From Rhodobacter sp. (GTDB lineage: Bacteria > Pseudomonadota > Alphaproteobacteria > Rhodobacterales > Rhodobacteraceae), in assembly GCA_016704435.1 (NCBI GenBank), contig JADJAB010000006.1:62001-126000 (forward strand): a stretch of DNA of 64,000 nucleotides, in the 5' to 3' direction. Below the pieces are notes generated by a model. That model searched no databases and had not been told where the DNA came from. It saw only the letters and a program-made list of their open reading frames with translations. The position numbers and the translations under genes are program-made. Each line of letters begins with the position of its first letter. Position 1 is the stretch's first letter. Shown one piece after another: positions 27,043 to 35,342 of the stretch.

Positions 27043-27067
27043 ATGGGCAGCGGCCGCTTCGCGCAAG
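27043..27067 (-). promoter_or_regulatory. RpoH (sigma-32)-like promoter for candidate sRNA 1
   Basis: Minus strand: CTTGCG (27067-27062), 14-nt spacer, CCCAT (27047-27043) followed by AAAT. It fits the heat-shock pattern CTTGAA-N13-15-CCCAT. The start of transcription would fall near 27036, immediately before the first stem-loop. Confidence 0.45.
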
Positions 27068-27136
27068 AGAGACTATGCTGCATCCGCAGCATTCCCGCCA
27101 TGCATTGTTTGCATGCCTTCGGGTTTCCGCCCGTTC

Positions 27137-28030
27137 TCAGGGCTGCTGGCGCCGCCTGTAGGTCATGATTTCATCGGTGACGAAATCGCGGAACGCCGCC
27201 ACCCGCTTGGAATGGCGCAATTCTTCGGGATAGGCCAGGAACACCGGCACTTCGCCGCTTTCCACCTCGGGCAGCACGCGCACCAGATGCGGGAAATCCT
27301 CGGTGATGTAATCGGGCAGAACGCCGATGCCCAGATGGTTCAGCACGCCCTGCAGCACGCCGAAATAGTTGTTCACCGTCAGGGTCGAGGGGATGTCATG
27401 GCTCATCAACTCCTGCACCAGATTGGCGCCTGCCGCCACCTGCGGCGTGCCGGCGTGCTGGCTGATCAGCCGGTGCTGGGTCATGTCGTCCATGCTTTGC
27501 GGCGTGCCGTTCATCGCCAGGTATTCCGGCGTGGCGTAGAGCCGCATCTTGATGTTCATCAGCCGCTTGCGGATCAGGTCGGCCTGGCTGGGTTCCTTCA
27601 TGCGGATCGCCACGTCGGCCTCGCGCATCGGCAGGTCCAGCACGCGCTCTTCCAGCATCAGGTCGATCTTCAGGCTGGGGTATTTCTCATAGAGACGCGC
27701 CAGCCGTGGCGCCAGCCAAAGGGTGCCGAAGCCGGTCGTCGTGGTGACCCGCAATTCGCCGAACACCTCGTCCTCGCTGTCGCGGATCCGCGCGGCGGTG
27801 GCGTCCAGCCTCTTGACCATGGCTTGCGTCGTGTCGAACAGCAGTTCGCCCTGTTCGGTCAGGATCAGCCCGCGGGCGTGGCGGTGAAAGAGGGTCACCG
27901 CCAGGCTTTCCTCCAGCGCGCGGATCTGGCGGCTGACGGCCGACTGGCTGAGGTGCAGCACATCGCCGGCATGGGTCAGGCTGCCCTTCTCGGCCACCGC
28001 ATGGAATATTCTCAGCTTGTCCCAATCCAT
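27137..28030 (-). CDS. LysR family transcriptional regulator
   Basis: 297-aa LysR-type regulator. The HTH is within MDWDKLRIFHAVAEKGSLTH and VLHLSQSAVSRQIRALEESL (residues 1-45), and the effector domain begins around residue 90 (ELRVTTTTGFGTLWLAPRLA). Divergent from murI with 192 nt between starts. No adjacent metabolic gene reveals its target. Its 3' side leads into candidate sRNA 1, so read-through transcription is possible. Confidence 0.88.
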   Translation of the reverse strand: MDWDKLRIFHAVAEKGSLTHAGDVLHLSQSAVSRQIRALEESLAVTLFHRHARGLILTEQGELLFDTTQAMVKRLDATAARIRDSEDEVFGELRVTTTTGFGTLWLAPRLARLYEKYPSLKIDLMLEERVLDLPMREADVAIRMKEPSQADLIRKRLMNIKMRLYATPEYLAMNGTPQSMDDMTQHRLISQHAGTPQVAAGANLVQELMSHDIPSTLTVNNYFGVLQGVLNHLGIGVLPDYITEDFPHLVRVLPEVESGEVPVFLAYPEELRHSKRVAAFRDFVTDEIMTYRRRQQP

Positions 28031-28222
28031 CCGCTTACCCTTTCAAACCGGCAACACGCTAACACAAGCCATGCTTCTGGGGAAAACCTGTTCTGATGTA
28101 AATGCCGTAACGGCTGCGACAGGCCGCGCTGTCGCCGGGCCTTTCGCCGGCTGGGCCTTGCCCCTATGATCAAAGGCGTTTCGAGGTCTGGAAAGACTGA
28201 CGGGCAGGCGAAAGGGCAGGGA

Positions 28223-29035
28223 ATGGCGGTTGGGATCTTCGATTCGGGGCTTGGCGGGCTGACGGTGCTGGATGCGGTGTCGCGGCGGCTGCCAGAGGTG
28301 CCCTTCGTCTATTATGGCGACAACGCCCATGCGCCCTACGGCGTGCGAAGCGCCGATGACATCTTTGCGCTGACCTGCGCCGGGGTGGAAAGGTTGTGGC
28401 AAGAGGGCTGCGATCTGGTCGTGCTGGCCTGCAACACCGCCTCGGCTGCCGCGCTGCGGCGGATGCAGGAAACCTGGGTGCCGGCCGAAAAGCGCGTGCT
28501 GGGCGTCTTCGTGCCGCTGATCGAGGCGTTGACCGAACGGCAATGGGGCGACAACTCGCCCCCGCGCGAGGTCGCGGTCAAGCATGTGGCGCTGTTCGCC
28601 ACCCCCGCGACGGTGGCCAGCCGCGCCTTTCAGCGCGAACTGGCATTCCGCGCCATCGGCGTCGATGTCGAGGCGCAGCCCTGCGGCGGCGTGGTCGATG
28701 CCATCGAACAGGGCGACGAGATCCTGGCCGAGGCGCTGGTCCGCAGCCATGTCGAGGCGCTGCGGCGCCGGATGCCGAACCCCGAGGCCGCAATCCTGGG
28801 CTGCACCCATTACCCTTTGATGGAAAAGGTGTTTCAAGAGGCGCTGGGCCCCGGTGTCCGGGTCTATTCGCAGGCCAATCTGGTGGCCGAAAGCCTGGCC
28901 GACTACCTGACCCGCCATCCCGAATTCCACGGCACCGGCTCCGCAACCCGCTATCTGACCACCGGCGATCCGGCCTCGGTCACCAACAAGGCGACGCAAT
29001 TCCTGCGCCACCGGATCGCCTTCGAGGCGGCCTGA
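28223..29035 (+). CDS. murI: Glutamate racemase
   Basis: 270-aa cofactor-independent racemase supplying D-glutamate for peptidoglycan. The start MAVGIFDSGLGGLTVLDAVS is preferred (GGCAGGG upstream) over an extension to 28166. The two catalytic cysteines are in VLACNTASA (about residue 72) and ILGCTHYPL (about 195); the Asp-Ser pair of FDSGLGG and YYGDNAHAPYG complete the active site. Normal length. The FNT channel gene follows after 28 nt, probably co-transcribed. Confidence 0.93.
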   Translation: MAVGIFDSGLGGLTVLDAVSRRLPEVPFVYYGDNAHAPYGVRSADDIFALTCAGVERLWQEGCDLVVLACNTASAAALRRMQETWVPAEKRVLGVFVPLIEALTERQWGDNSPPREVAVKHVALFATPATVASRAFQRELAFRAIGVDVEAQPCGGVVDAIEQGDEILAEALVRSHVEALRRRMPNPEAAILGCTHYPLMEKVFQEALGPGVRVYSQANLVAESLADYLTRHPEFHGTGSATRYLTTGDPASVTNKATQFLRHRIAFEAA

Positions 29036-29063
29036 CCTTGCGGACCCGTGAGAGAGACCAGCA

Positions 29064-29843
29064 ATGAGCGATGATGGCCATGATGCCTACAAGCCCGCCC
29101 AGATCGCGGCGCTGATCGAGACGGCGGGCGTCGCCAAGGCCGCCCTGCCGTTGCACCGGTTGCTTACGCTGGCGCTGCTGGCCGGGGCCTTCATCGGCTT
29201 TGGTGGCGCCGGCTGGCTGATCGCCATGACCGGGGCGGATGCGGGCTTCGGGCCGCAACGGGTGCTGGCGGGCATGGTGTTCTCGGTCGGGCTGATTCTG
29301 GTGGTTGTGGGCGGGGCCGAGCTTTTCACCGGCAATGCGCTGATGGTGATGGCGGCGGTGGATGGCCGGGTCAGCACCGCAGCGCTGTTGCGCAACTGGG
29401 GCGTGGTCTATGTCGGCAACCTGATCGGTGCGGCCGGGCTGGCGCTGGCCTTCGGCCTGTCGGGCCTGCTGGACGGCCCGATGGGCGAGGTCGCCGCCCG
29501 CGCCGCCACCACCAAGGCAGGCCTTGGCTGGTCCGAGGCGCTGGTGCGCGGGGCGCTGTGCAACGCGCTGGTCTGCCTTGCGGTCTGGCTCAGCTTTGCC
29601 GCCCGCACCGCTACCGACAAGATCCTGTCCGTGCTTTGGCCGGTCACGGTGTTCGTGGCGCTGGGGCTGGAGCATTCGGTCGCCAACATGTTCCTTATCC
29701 CGGCCGGAATCTGGGCGGGGGCCGAGGTGACGGGAGCGGGCATGGCCGGAAACCTGGTCTGGGTGAGCTTGGGCAATATCATCGGTGGTGCGGGCGGCGT
29801 GGCGCTGGCCTACCGCTTTGCCTTCGGGGCGATGCGCGGGTAG
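29064..29843 (+). CDS. Formate/nitrite transporter (FNT) family channel
   Basis: 259-aa membrane protein with six hydrophobic segments (about residues 33-55, 68-90, 108-130, 160-180, 190-213, 230-252). Family signatures are GGAELFTGNALMV (about 85-97) and LGLEHSVANMFLIPAG (about 205-220), as in FocA/NirC pentameric channels for formate, nitrite or hydrosulfide. The substrate cannot be told from sequence here; no formate or nitrite enzyme is adjacent. Follows murI by 28 nt. Confidence 0.88.
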   Translation: MSDDGHDAYKPAQIAALIETAGVAKAALPLHRLLTLALLAGAFIGFGGAGWLIAMTGADAGFGPQRVLAGMVFSVGLILVVVGGAELFTGNALMVMAAVDGRVSTAALLRNWGVVYVGNLIGAAGLALAFGLSGLLDGPMGEVAARAATTKAGLGWSEALVRGALCNALVCLAVWLSFAARTATDKILSVLWPVTVFVALGLEHSVANMFLIPAGIWAGAEVTGAGMAGNLVWVSLGNIIGGAGGVALAYRFAFGAMRG

Positions 29844-29854
29844 CTGGGCCGAGA

Positions 29855-29872
29855 GTCGGGGTGAACCCCGAC
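29855..29872. terminator. Shared hairpin between FNT and DUF1684 genes
   Basis: Perfect 8-bp arms GTCGGGGT (29855-29862) and ACCCCGAC (29865-29872) around GA. It lies between convergent stops and abuts the DUF1684 stop. No T run. Confidence 0.55.
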
Positions 29873-30613
29873 CTACGGGGCCTTCTCGCCGGCCTCGATG
29901 CGGAAGGGCAGGATGTTGCCGGGTGGCGGCAGCGGGCAGATCGCGAAATCGGTGAACCCGCAAGGCGGGGTGAAGGCGCGGTTGAAATCAAGGGTGATCT
30001 CGTGGTCATACGCGTCTTCGCCGATCAGGAACCGCCCCGCGCCGTAGCTTTCCCCCGCCGTGCGGTCGCGGAAGACGAACATCGGCTTGCCGCCCTTCCA
30101 ATGCGTCGGCGTCAGAGTGATGTCCTTGCCCTGATGGGTAAAGGTCGCGCGATGCGTCAGGGTGACGGCGGCGGTGGAGCCATCCTTCATCGCGATCTCG
30201 GTGGTTTCAGGCGCGCAGGCCTGCCAGCGGGCGCGGATGACCCACTCCGGCGCCTCGGGAAAATAGCTGATCCGCGCCCTTGGCTGCAGCGTCAGGTCGC
30301 GCACCCGCAGTGCCGGGATGCCGTCGACGGTGTGGATCTCCAGCAGGAACGGCTCGACCCGCAGTTGCGGAAACCCGTCGGGCACGGGTTGAAAGGGCTG
30401 GGGCGGTGCATCGGGGCGGGCAAAGCTGGCGCCTTCGGGGCCAAGCGTCAGGGTGCCCAGCAGATCGGGGCCAGAGGGCAGGACGACCGCCTGCGTCTTG
30501 CCGACAAGCTGGCTGCCGGGGGCAATCTCGACCCTGGCGACAAGGTTCAGCCAGCCGTCCGGGGCCGCAAGGGCGGCGATCCGGGCGGCGCGGTGGGTGG
30601 CAAGCGGGTCCAT
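29873..30613 (-). CDS. DUF1684 family protein
   Basis: 246-aa protein. The hallmark C-terminus reads LDFNRAFTPPCGFTDFAICP followed by LPPPGN, with the paired cysteines of DUF1684, and the middle part holds KPMFVFRDRTAGESYGAGRF. No signal peptide. I chose MDPLATHRAARIAALAAPDG at 30613; the frame extends to 30712 but would then overlap the end of efp by 35 nt on the same strand. Function unknown; members look like single-domain beta-rich proteins. Confidence 0.82.
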   Translation of the reverse strand: MDPLATHRAARIAALAAPDGWLNLVARVEIAPGSQLVGKTQAVVLPSGPDLLGTLTLGPEGASFARPDAPPQPFQPVPDGFPQLRVEPFLLEIHTVDGIPALRVRDLTLQPRARISYFPEAPEWVIRARWQACAPETTEIAMKDGSTAAVTLTHRATFTHQGKDITLTPTHWKGGKPMFVFRDRTAGESYGAGRFLIGEDAYDHEITLDFNRAFTPPCGFTDFAICPLPPPGNILPFRIEAGEKAP

Positions 30614-30677
30614 CGGCAGGCCTTGGGTCTGGCGGGCCTGCCCCCGAAGCATCGCCCAGGGGAGGCTGGCGGCAAGG

Positions 30678-31244
30678 TCAGTCCTTGGCGCGTTCCACAT
30701 AGCTGTCGTCATCGGTGTTGATCACCACCCGCGTGCCCGCCCCGATATGCGGCGGCACCATGATCCGCAGCCCGTTGGTGGTCATTGCCGGCTTGTAGCT
30801 GGACGACGCGGTCTGGCCCTTCACCACCGGCTCGGTCTCGGTGATTTCCACCGTGATCTTCTGCGGCACCTCGATGGCGATCGGGATGCCTTCAAAGGTC
30901 TTCAGGTAGCAGCGCATGCCTTCCTGGACATAGATCTTGTTGCCGCCCATCACGTCCTCGGTGACCACGACCTGGTCATAGGTCGTCGGCTCCATGAAGT
31001 GAAAGCCCTCGCCGTCTTCATACAGGAAATCATAGTCGCGCTCGTCCACCGTGGCCTTTTCGACCTGATCGGTGGTCTTCCAGCGTTCCGACAGCTTCAC
31101 CCCGTCGGAAATGCGGCGCATCTCGACCGATGTGGTGGGCGTGCCCTTGCCGGGATGGAAGTTGGAGGCCGAGAGGACGACGCAAAGCCGGCCGCCCATA
31201 TCGACGACGTTGCCCTTGCGCAGGGAAGAGGCGATGACTTTCAC
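30678..31244 (-). CDS. efp: Translation elongation factor P
   Basis: 188-aa EF-P, which rescues ribosomes stalled on polyproline. KVIASSLRKGNVVDM opens the KOW-like domain I; the lysine that is modified lies in the loop FHPGKGTPTT (about residue 36), and the C-terminal OB domains end with TRVVINTDDDSYVERAKD. I chose GTG 31244 (V-K-V-I-A) because GGA lies 7 nt upstream; ATG 31253 (MLRVKVIA) has AAGGA directly against it. The modifying enzyme gene epmA is divergent, 94 nt away. Confidence 0.95.
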   Translation of the reverse strand: MKVIASSLRKGNVVDMGGRLCVVLSASNFHPGKGTPTTSVEMRRISDGVKLSERWKTTDQVEKATVDERDYDFLYEDGEGFHFMEPTTYDQVVVTEDVMGGNKIYVQEGMRCYLKTFEGIPIAIEVPQKITVEITETEPVVKGQTASSSYKPAMTTNGLRIMVPPHIGAGTRVVINTDDDSYVERAKD

Positions 31245-31338
31245 GCGAAGCATTCCTTGTGGTATGGCCCGCCCATGCGGCGAGGATTGCCGCGTCCCTA
31301 ACGCATCTTTTCCCACATTTCCAGCCGGAACCTCTGCC

Positions 31339-32364
31339 ATGACGCCCAAGCAATGGTGGCACCCCACCCGCCACGCCGACCGCCGCCCGCTGCTCTTGGC
31401 GCGCAACCGCATCCAGGCGGCGATCCGCGGCTGGCTGGAGGGGCAGGGGTTCATCGAGGTCGATCCCGCCGCGCTGCAGGTCAGCCCCGGCAATGAGGCG
31501 CATCTGCACGCCTTTTCCACCACCGCCATCGGCAATGACGGGCAGGGGCGGCGGATGTATCTGCACACCTCGCCCGAATTCGCGATGAAACGCCTGCTGG
31601 CAGCGGGCGAGACGCGGATCGCCACCTTTGCCCATGTCTGGCGCAACCGCGAGCGCGGGCCGCTGCACTCGCCGGAATTCACCATGCTGGAATGGTATCG
31701 GGCGGGCGAACCCTATGAGCGGCTGATGGCGGATATCGCGGCCTGGGTGGCGCTGGCCGCGACCGGCCCGTTGCGGTTCCGCGACCGGACCTGCGATCCG
31801 GCCTTGCCCTATGAAAGGGTCTCGGTGGCCGAGGCCTTTGCGTCCTTCGCCGGGATCGACCTGCCAGCGACGATGAATGCGGCGGGTGAAACCGATGCGG
31901 CGGCGCTGGCGGCGCAGATGGATGCGGTGGGGATTTCGCATATGGCGGGGGAAAGCTGGTCGGACCTGTTCAGTCGGGTGCTGTCGGGCCGGGTCGAGCC
32001 GCATCTGGGCCTGGGGCGGCTGACGGTTCTGGATCGCTACCCGGCGGCCGAGGCGGCGCTGGCGCGGCGCTGCGAAGATGATCCGCGGGTGGCCGAGCGG
32101 TTCGAGGTCTATGCCTGCGGGGTGGAACTGGCCAACGGCTTTGGCGAGTTGACCGACCCGGTCGAGCAACGGAAGCGGTTCGACGAAGAAATGGCGATCA
32201 AGGCCCGGGTCTACGGCGAGACCTATCCTGTCGACGACGATTTCCTGGCGGCGCTGGCGCTGATGCCGCCTGCCTGCGGCTGTGCGCTGGGCTTTGACCG
32301 GCTGGTGATGCTGGCCACCGGCGCGCCTTCGGTCGAGGCGGTGCAATGGGTGCCTGCGGGCTGA
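31339..32364 (+). CDS. epmA: EF-P lysyl(beta-lysyl)transferase EpmA (GenX/PoxA, LysRS-like)
   Basis: 341-aa class II lysyl-tRNA synthetase paralogue without the anticodon-binding domain. Motif 2 is in WRNRERGPLHSPEFTMLEWY (about residues 103-122) and motif 3 in GCALGFDRLVMLATG (about 315-329). It attaches (R)-beta-lysine to the conserved lysine of EF-P, in concert with the aminomutase EpmB. The divergent efp next door supports this directly. No epmB (lysine 2,3-aminomutase) is in the window. Confidence 0.92.
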   Translation: MTPKQWWHPTRHADRRPLLLARNRIQAAIRGWLEGQGFIEVDPAALQVSPGNEAHLHAFSTTAIGNDGQGRRMYLHTSPEFAMKRLLAAGETRIATFAHVWRNRERGPLHSPEFTMLEWYRAGEPYERLMADIAAWVALAATGPLRFRDRTCDPALPYERVSVAEAFASFAGIDLPATMNAAGETDAAALAAQMDAVGISHMAGESWSDLFSRVLSGRVEPHLGLGRLTVLDRYPAAEAALARRCEDDPRVAERFEVYACGVELANGFGELTDPVEQRKRFDEEMAIKARVYGETYPVDDDFLAALALMPPACGCALGFDRLVMLATGAPSVEAVQWVPAG

Positions 32365-32443
32365 GGTGTCGACGGCAAAGCCGCTTGCAAAGCCCCGGCG
32401 TTGGGCGGAAAAGAACCGCAAAGACAGCCACAGGAGCCCTGCC

Positions 32444-33472
32444 ATGACCCATCGCATCGCCATTCTCGGGGCCTCGGGCTACACGGGAGCCGAGCTGGTG
32501 CGGCTGATCGCCACCCATCCAGGCATGACGATCACCGCGCTGTCAGCCGACCGCAAGGCGGGGCTGACCATGGCCGAGGTGTTCCCCTTCCTGCGCCATC
32601 TGGACCTGCCGCGGCTGGTGAAGATCGAAGAGATCGATTTTTCCAACATCGACTTGTGCTTCTGCGCGCTTCCTCATGCAACGACGCAGGAAGTGGTCGC
32701 AAAGCTGCCGAAACATTTGAAGATCGTCGATCTTAGTGCCGATTTCCGGCTGCGCGACCCGGCGGAATACGAGAAATGGTACGGCGCCCCGCATGCGGCG
32801 GTCGAGGTGCAGAAAGAGGCGGTCTATGGCCTGACCGAATTCTACCGCGACGACATCGCCAAGGCGCGGCTGGTCGCGGGCACCGGCTGCAACGCCGCAG
32901 CGGGGCAGTTCGCGCTGCGGCCTTTGATCTCGGCGGGCGTGATCGACCTCGACGAGATCCTGATAGACCTCAAGGCCGGGGTCAGCGGCGCGGGCCGCAG
33001 CCTGAAGGAGAACCTTCTTCACGCCGAATTGTCCGGTGGCACGCACAGCTATTCGGCGGGTGGCAAGCACCGCCATCTGGGCGAGTTTGACCAGGAATTC
33101 TCACGCCTCGCGGGGCGTCCGGTGCGGGTGCAGTTCACCCCGCATCTGCTGCCGATGAACCGCGGTATCCTGGTGACGGTCTATGTCCGTGGCCAGCCGC
33201 AGGCGGTACACGAGACGCTGGCGCGGGCCTATGTGGATGAGCCGTTCCTCAAGGTGCTGCCTTTTGGCCAGCTGCCCTCGACGCGCGATGTCGCGGGCTC
33301 GAACTTCTGCCATCTCGGCGTGATCGGCGACCGGATCGCGGGGCGGACGCTGGTGATCTCGGTCCTGGACAACCTGACCAAGGGCTCAAGCGGCCAGGCG
33401 ATCCAGAACGCCAACCTGATGCTGGGGCTTGCGGAAACCACCGGGCTGATGCTGGCGCCGCTGTTCCCCTGA
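32444..33472 (+). CDS. argC: N-acetyl-gamma-glutamyl-phosphate reductase
   Basis: 342-aa NADPH enzyme of arginine synthesis. The Rossmann start is MTHRIAILGASGYTGAELVR, and the catalytic Cys is in VAGTGCNAAAGQFALRPL (about residue 151); HLLPMNRGI carries the conserved His. ATG 32444 has CAGGAG at good spacing, so the longer frame from 32366 is rejected. Follows epmA by 79 nt on the same strand. Confidence 0.94.
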   Translation: MTHRIAILGASGYTGAELVRLIATHPGMTITALSADRKAGLTMAEVFPFLRHLDLPRLVKIEEIDFSNIDLCFCALPHATTQEVVAKLPKHLKIVDLSADFRLRDPAEYEKWYGAPHAAVEVQKEAVYGLTEFYRDDIAKARLVAGTGCNAAAGQFALRPLISAGVIDLDEILIDLKAGVSGAGRSLKENLLHAELSGGTHSYSAGGKHRHLGEFDQEFSRLAGRPVRVQFTPHLLPMNRGILVTVYVRGQPQAVHETLARAYVDEPFLKVLPFGQLPSTRDVAGSNFCHLGVIGDRIAGRTLVISVLDNLTKGSSGQAIQNANLMLGLAETTGLMLAPLFP

Positions 33473-33574
33473 GCCGCCCCACCTGAGCAGCAATGCCGCA
33501 GCGGGGTTGACCAAGGTCAAGGTGCTGCCAATCTATTGGATGCAAGAGACGCCGGGACGCAAGAGGAACGGACA

Positions 33575-34060
33575 ATGACGGGCAAGCAGGAATTTCGCGG
33601 TCTCAAGGGGCTGAAAAAGCGGCGCCGGATGCAGGTGATCGGGCTGGCCTTCCTGTCGCTGGCGGCGGCGGTGGCGGCGATCTATTTCTTCGTGCCCTCG
33701 ACCGCGATGAATTTCTTCCGCTCGCCCACCGAAGTGGTGGAAACCCCGCCGCCGGCTGACGAGGTGTTTCGGATCGGCGGGCTGGTCGAGGAAGGCAGCA
33801 TCAAGCGCGGCGAGGGCACCGTGGTCAGCTTCAGCGTGACCGACGGCAACCGGACCGTGCCGGTCAGCTATGAGGGGGTGCTGCCCGATCTTTTCGGCGA
33901 AGGGCAGGGCATGATCGCGCTGGGGCAGATGCAGGGCGAAACCTTCGTCGCCAGCGAGGTTCTGGCCAAGCATGACGAGACCTACATGCCGAAGGAAGTG
34001 ATCGAGGCGCTGAAGGAACAGGGCGTCTACCAGGAACCCGAGGATCAGCCCGGCAGTTGA
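33575..34060 (+). CDS. ccmE: Cytochrome c maturation heme chaperone CcmE
   Basis: 161-aa periplasmic heme chaperone with an N-terminal membrane anchor (about residues 20-42, MQVIGLAFLSLAAAVAAIYF) after a basic stretch. The beta-barrel follows, and the covalent heme-binding His is in LAKHDETYMPKEV (about residue 131, HxxxY motif). The C-terminal tail is acidic. No other ccm gene lies in the window, so it is separated from the ccmABCD and ccmFGH loci. Confidence 0.94.
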   Translation: MTGKQEFRGLKGLKKRRRMQVIGLAFLSLAAAVAAIYFFVPSTAMNFFRSPTEVVETPPPADEVFRIGGLVEEGSIKRGEGTVVSFSVTDGNRTVPVSYEGVLPDLFGEGQGMIALGQMQGETFVASEVLAKHDETYMPKEVIEALKEQGVYQEPEDQPGS

Positions 34061-34068
34061 CCCCGGCG

Positions 34069-34090
34069 CAAATTCCTTTGAAGGAATTTG
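34069..34090. repeat. Perfect palindrome at the 3' end of ccmE
   Basis: Ten-bp perfect arms CAAATTCCTT and AAGGAATTTG around TG, starting 9 nt after the ccmE stop. AT-rich in a GC-rich background, with no T tract. Resembles the element at 18560-18577. Confidence 0.55.
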
Positions 34091-34196
34091 ACAGCAACTT
34101 CCGAAAATTCCTGGTCCCGGACGGTCGGGCAGGCGCGCATTAACGCTTCGGCTGCAGTCTGCACCCTTGGGGGAGCTTTGCCTTCGAGGAAAGCTC

Positions 34197-34808
34197 ATGC
34201 TGTCTGTCCAGGAAATTGCCGAGGAAATCGTCGCCCGCGAGGGCGGCTTCGTGAACGACCCGGATGATCCCGGCGGCGCCACCAACCATGGCGTCACGAT
34301 CAACACCCTGCGCCGGCTGGGGATCGACGTGAACCGCGATACCCGCATCGATGTGGCCGACGTGCGTGCGCTGACCCGCGCGCAGGCGGTGGAGATCTAT
34401 GTCGAGCATTACTTCACCCGCCCCGGCCTGGGCAGCCTGCCCGAGGTGCTGCATGCGTCGATCTTCGACATGTATGTCAATGCCGGAGGAAATGCGGTGA
34501 AGGTGCTGCAGCGGCTGCTCACGCAGATGGGCTATCCTTGCGACCCCGATGGTGCGGTCGGGCCGCAAACCATTCGCGCCGCGCAGGCGGCCCATGACGC
34601 CGCGCCGACGCATCTGGCGGATGCCTATGGCATTGCGCGGCGCAACTACTATTACGCCGTGGCCGATGCCCGCCCTGCCAGCCGCAAATACGCGCGCCGC
34701 CGCGATGGCGGCAAGGGCGGCTGGATCCTTCGGGCGGAAAGCTTCGTCTCGCCGAAATACCACCTGACAGAGGCGCAGCATCGCGCACGGGTGGCAGCAT
34801 GGGCGTGA
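34197..34808 (+). CDS. Holin-associated N-acetylmuramidase (GH108 endolysin)
   Basis: 203-aa peptidoglycan hydrolase. The glycoside hydrolase 108 signature is in VAREGGFVNDPDDPGGATNH (about residues 12-31), with the Glu of EGG as catalytic acid; the C-terminal part holds the peptidoglycan-binding-like DGAVGPQTIRAA (about 117-128). No signal peptide, so release needs the holin encoded by the overlapping next gene. In Rhodobacter capsulatus a similar unlinked endolysin-holin pair releases gene transfer agent particles; that role is inferred here. GAGGAAAGC precedes the ATG. Confidence 0.88.
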   Translation: MLSVQEIAEEIVAREGGFVNDPDDPGGATNHGVTINTLRRLGIDVNRDTRIDVADVRALTRAQAVEIYVEHYFTRPGLGSLPEVLHASIFDMYVNAGGNAVKVLQRLLTQMGYPCDPDGAVGPQTIRAAQAAHDAAPTHLADAYGIARRNYYYAVADARPASRKYARRRDGGKGGWILRAESFVSPKYHLTEAQHRARVAAWA

Positions 34809-35278
34809 TCGACAAGGTGCTGGGCGGGCCGGCGGCGCTGGGCGCGCTGGGGCAGGCGGCAAAGGGCGTGGCCGAGGTTTTCGTGCCTTCGGCCACCAAA
34901 CGGATGGAACTGTCGGCCGAAGCGCAGATGGCGGCCTTGCGGCAGCTGGGCGAGGAATACCAGCACCCCGGCCTGTCCTGGTTCGACCGGCTGGTCAACG
35001 GTCTGAACCGGCTGCCGCGGCCGTTCCTGGCCTTCGGCACGCTAAGCCTGTTCATCTATGCGATGGTCGATCCGGTGGCCTTTGCGTCCCGCATGGTGGG
35101 TCTGAACGCGGTGCCCGAGCCGCTGTGGTGGCTGCTGGGGGCCATCGTCGCCTTCTATTTCGGCGCGCGCGAAACCTATTATTTTCGCAACCGCTCGGTG
35201 ATCTCTCCCTTTGGCGGCGCAGAGGCGGTGCCGGAGGACAACGCAGCGCTGGACGAGTGGCGCGCCGGACGGGGCTAG
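34799..35278 (+). CDS. Holin-like membrane protein (3TM holin family)
   Basis: 159-aa protein with hydrophobic segments at about residues 75-93 (PFLAFGTLSLFIYAMVD) and 105-123 (LWWLLGAIVAFYFGARETYY), plus an Ala/Gly-rich amphipathic N-terminus. The RPFLAFG and FYFGARETYY patterns match the 3TM holins found beside GH108 muramidases. The start codon lies within the last codons of the endolysin (10-nt overlap), so the two form a lysis cassette. Confidence 0.82.
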   Translation: MGVIDKVLGGPAALGALGQAAKGVAEVFVPSATKRMELSAEAQMAALRQLGEEYQHPGLSWFDRLVNGLNRLPRPFLAFGTLSLFIYAMVDPVAFASRMVGLNAVPEPLWWLLGAIVAFYFGARETYYFRNRSVISPFGGAEAVPEDNAALDEWRAGRG

Positions 35279-35342
35279 GGCTGCGCTTGACCTGTTAGCC
35301 GGGCTCTGGCAATGCCAGACCTGCAAGACAGGATTTGATCAG

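Noticed and set aside
28060..28075. CGCTAACA half-palindrome between LysR and murI
   Set aside because: Only one half matches the gap-type operator; the other half is unrelated.
34130..34160. CtrA half-site TTAA near 34140 upstream of the endolysin
   Set aside because: Only one TTAA; no second half at 7-nt spacing, so not called.
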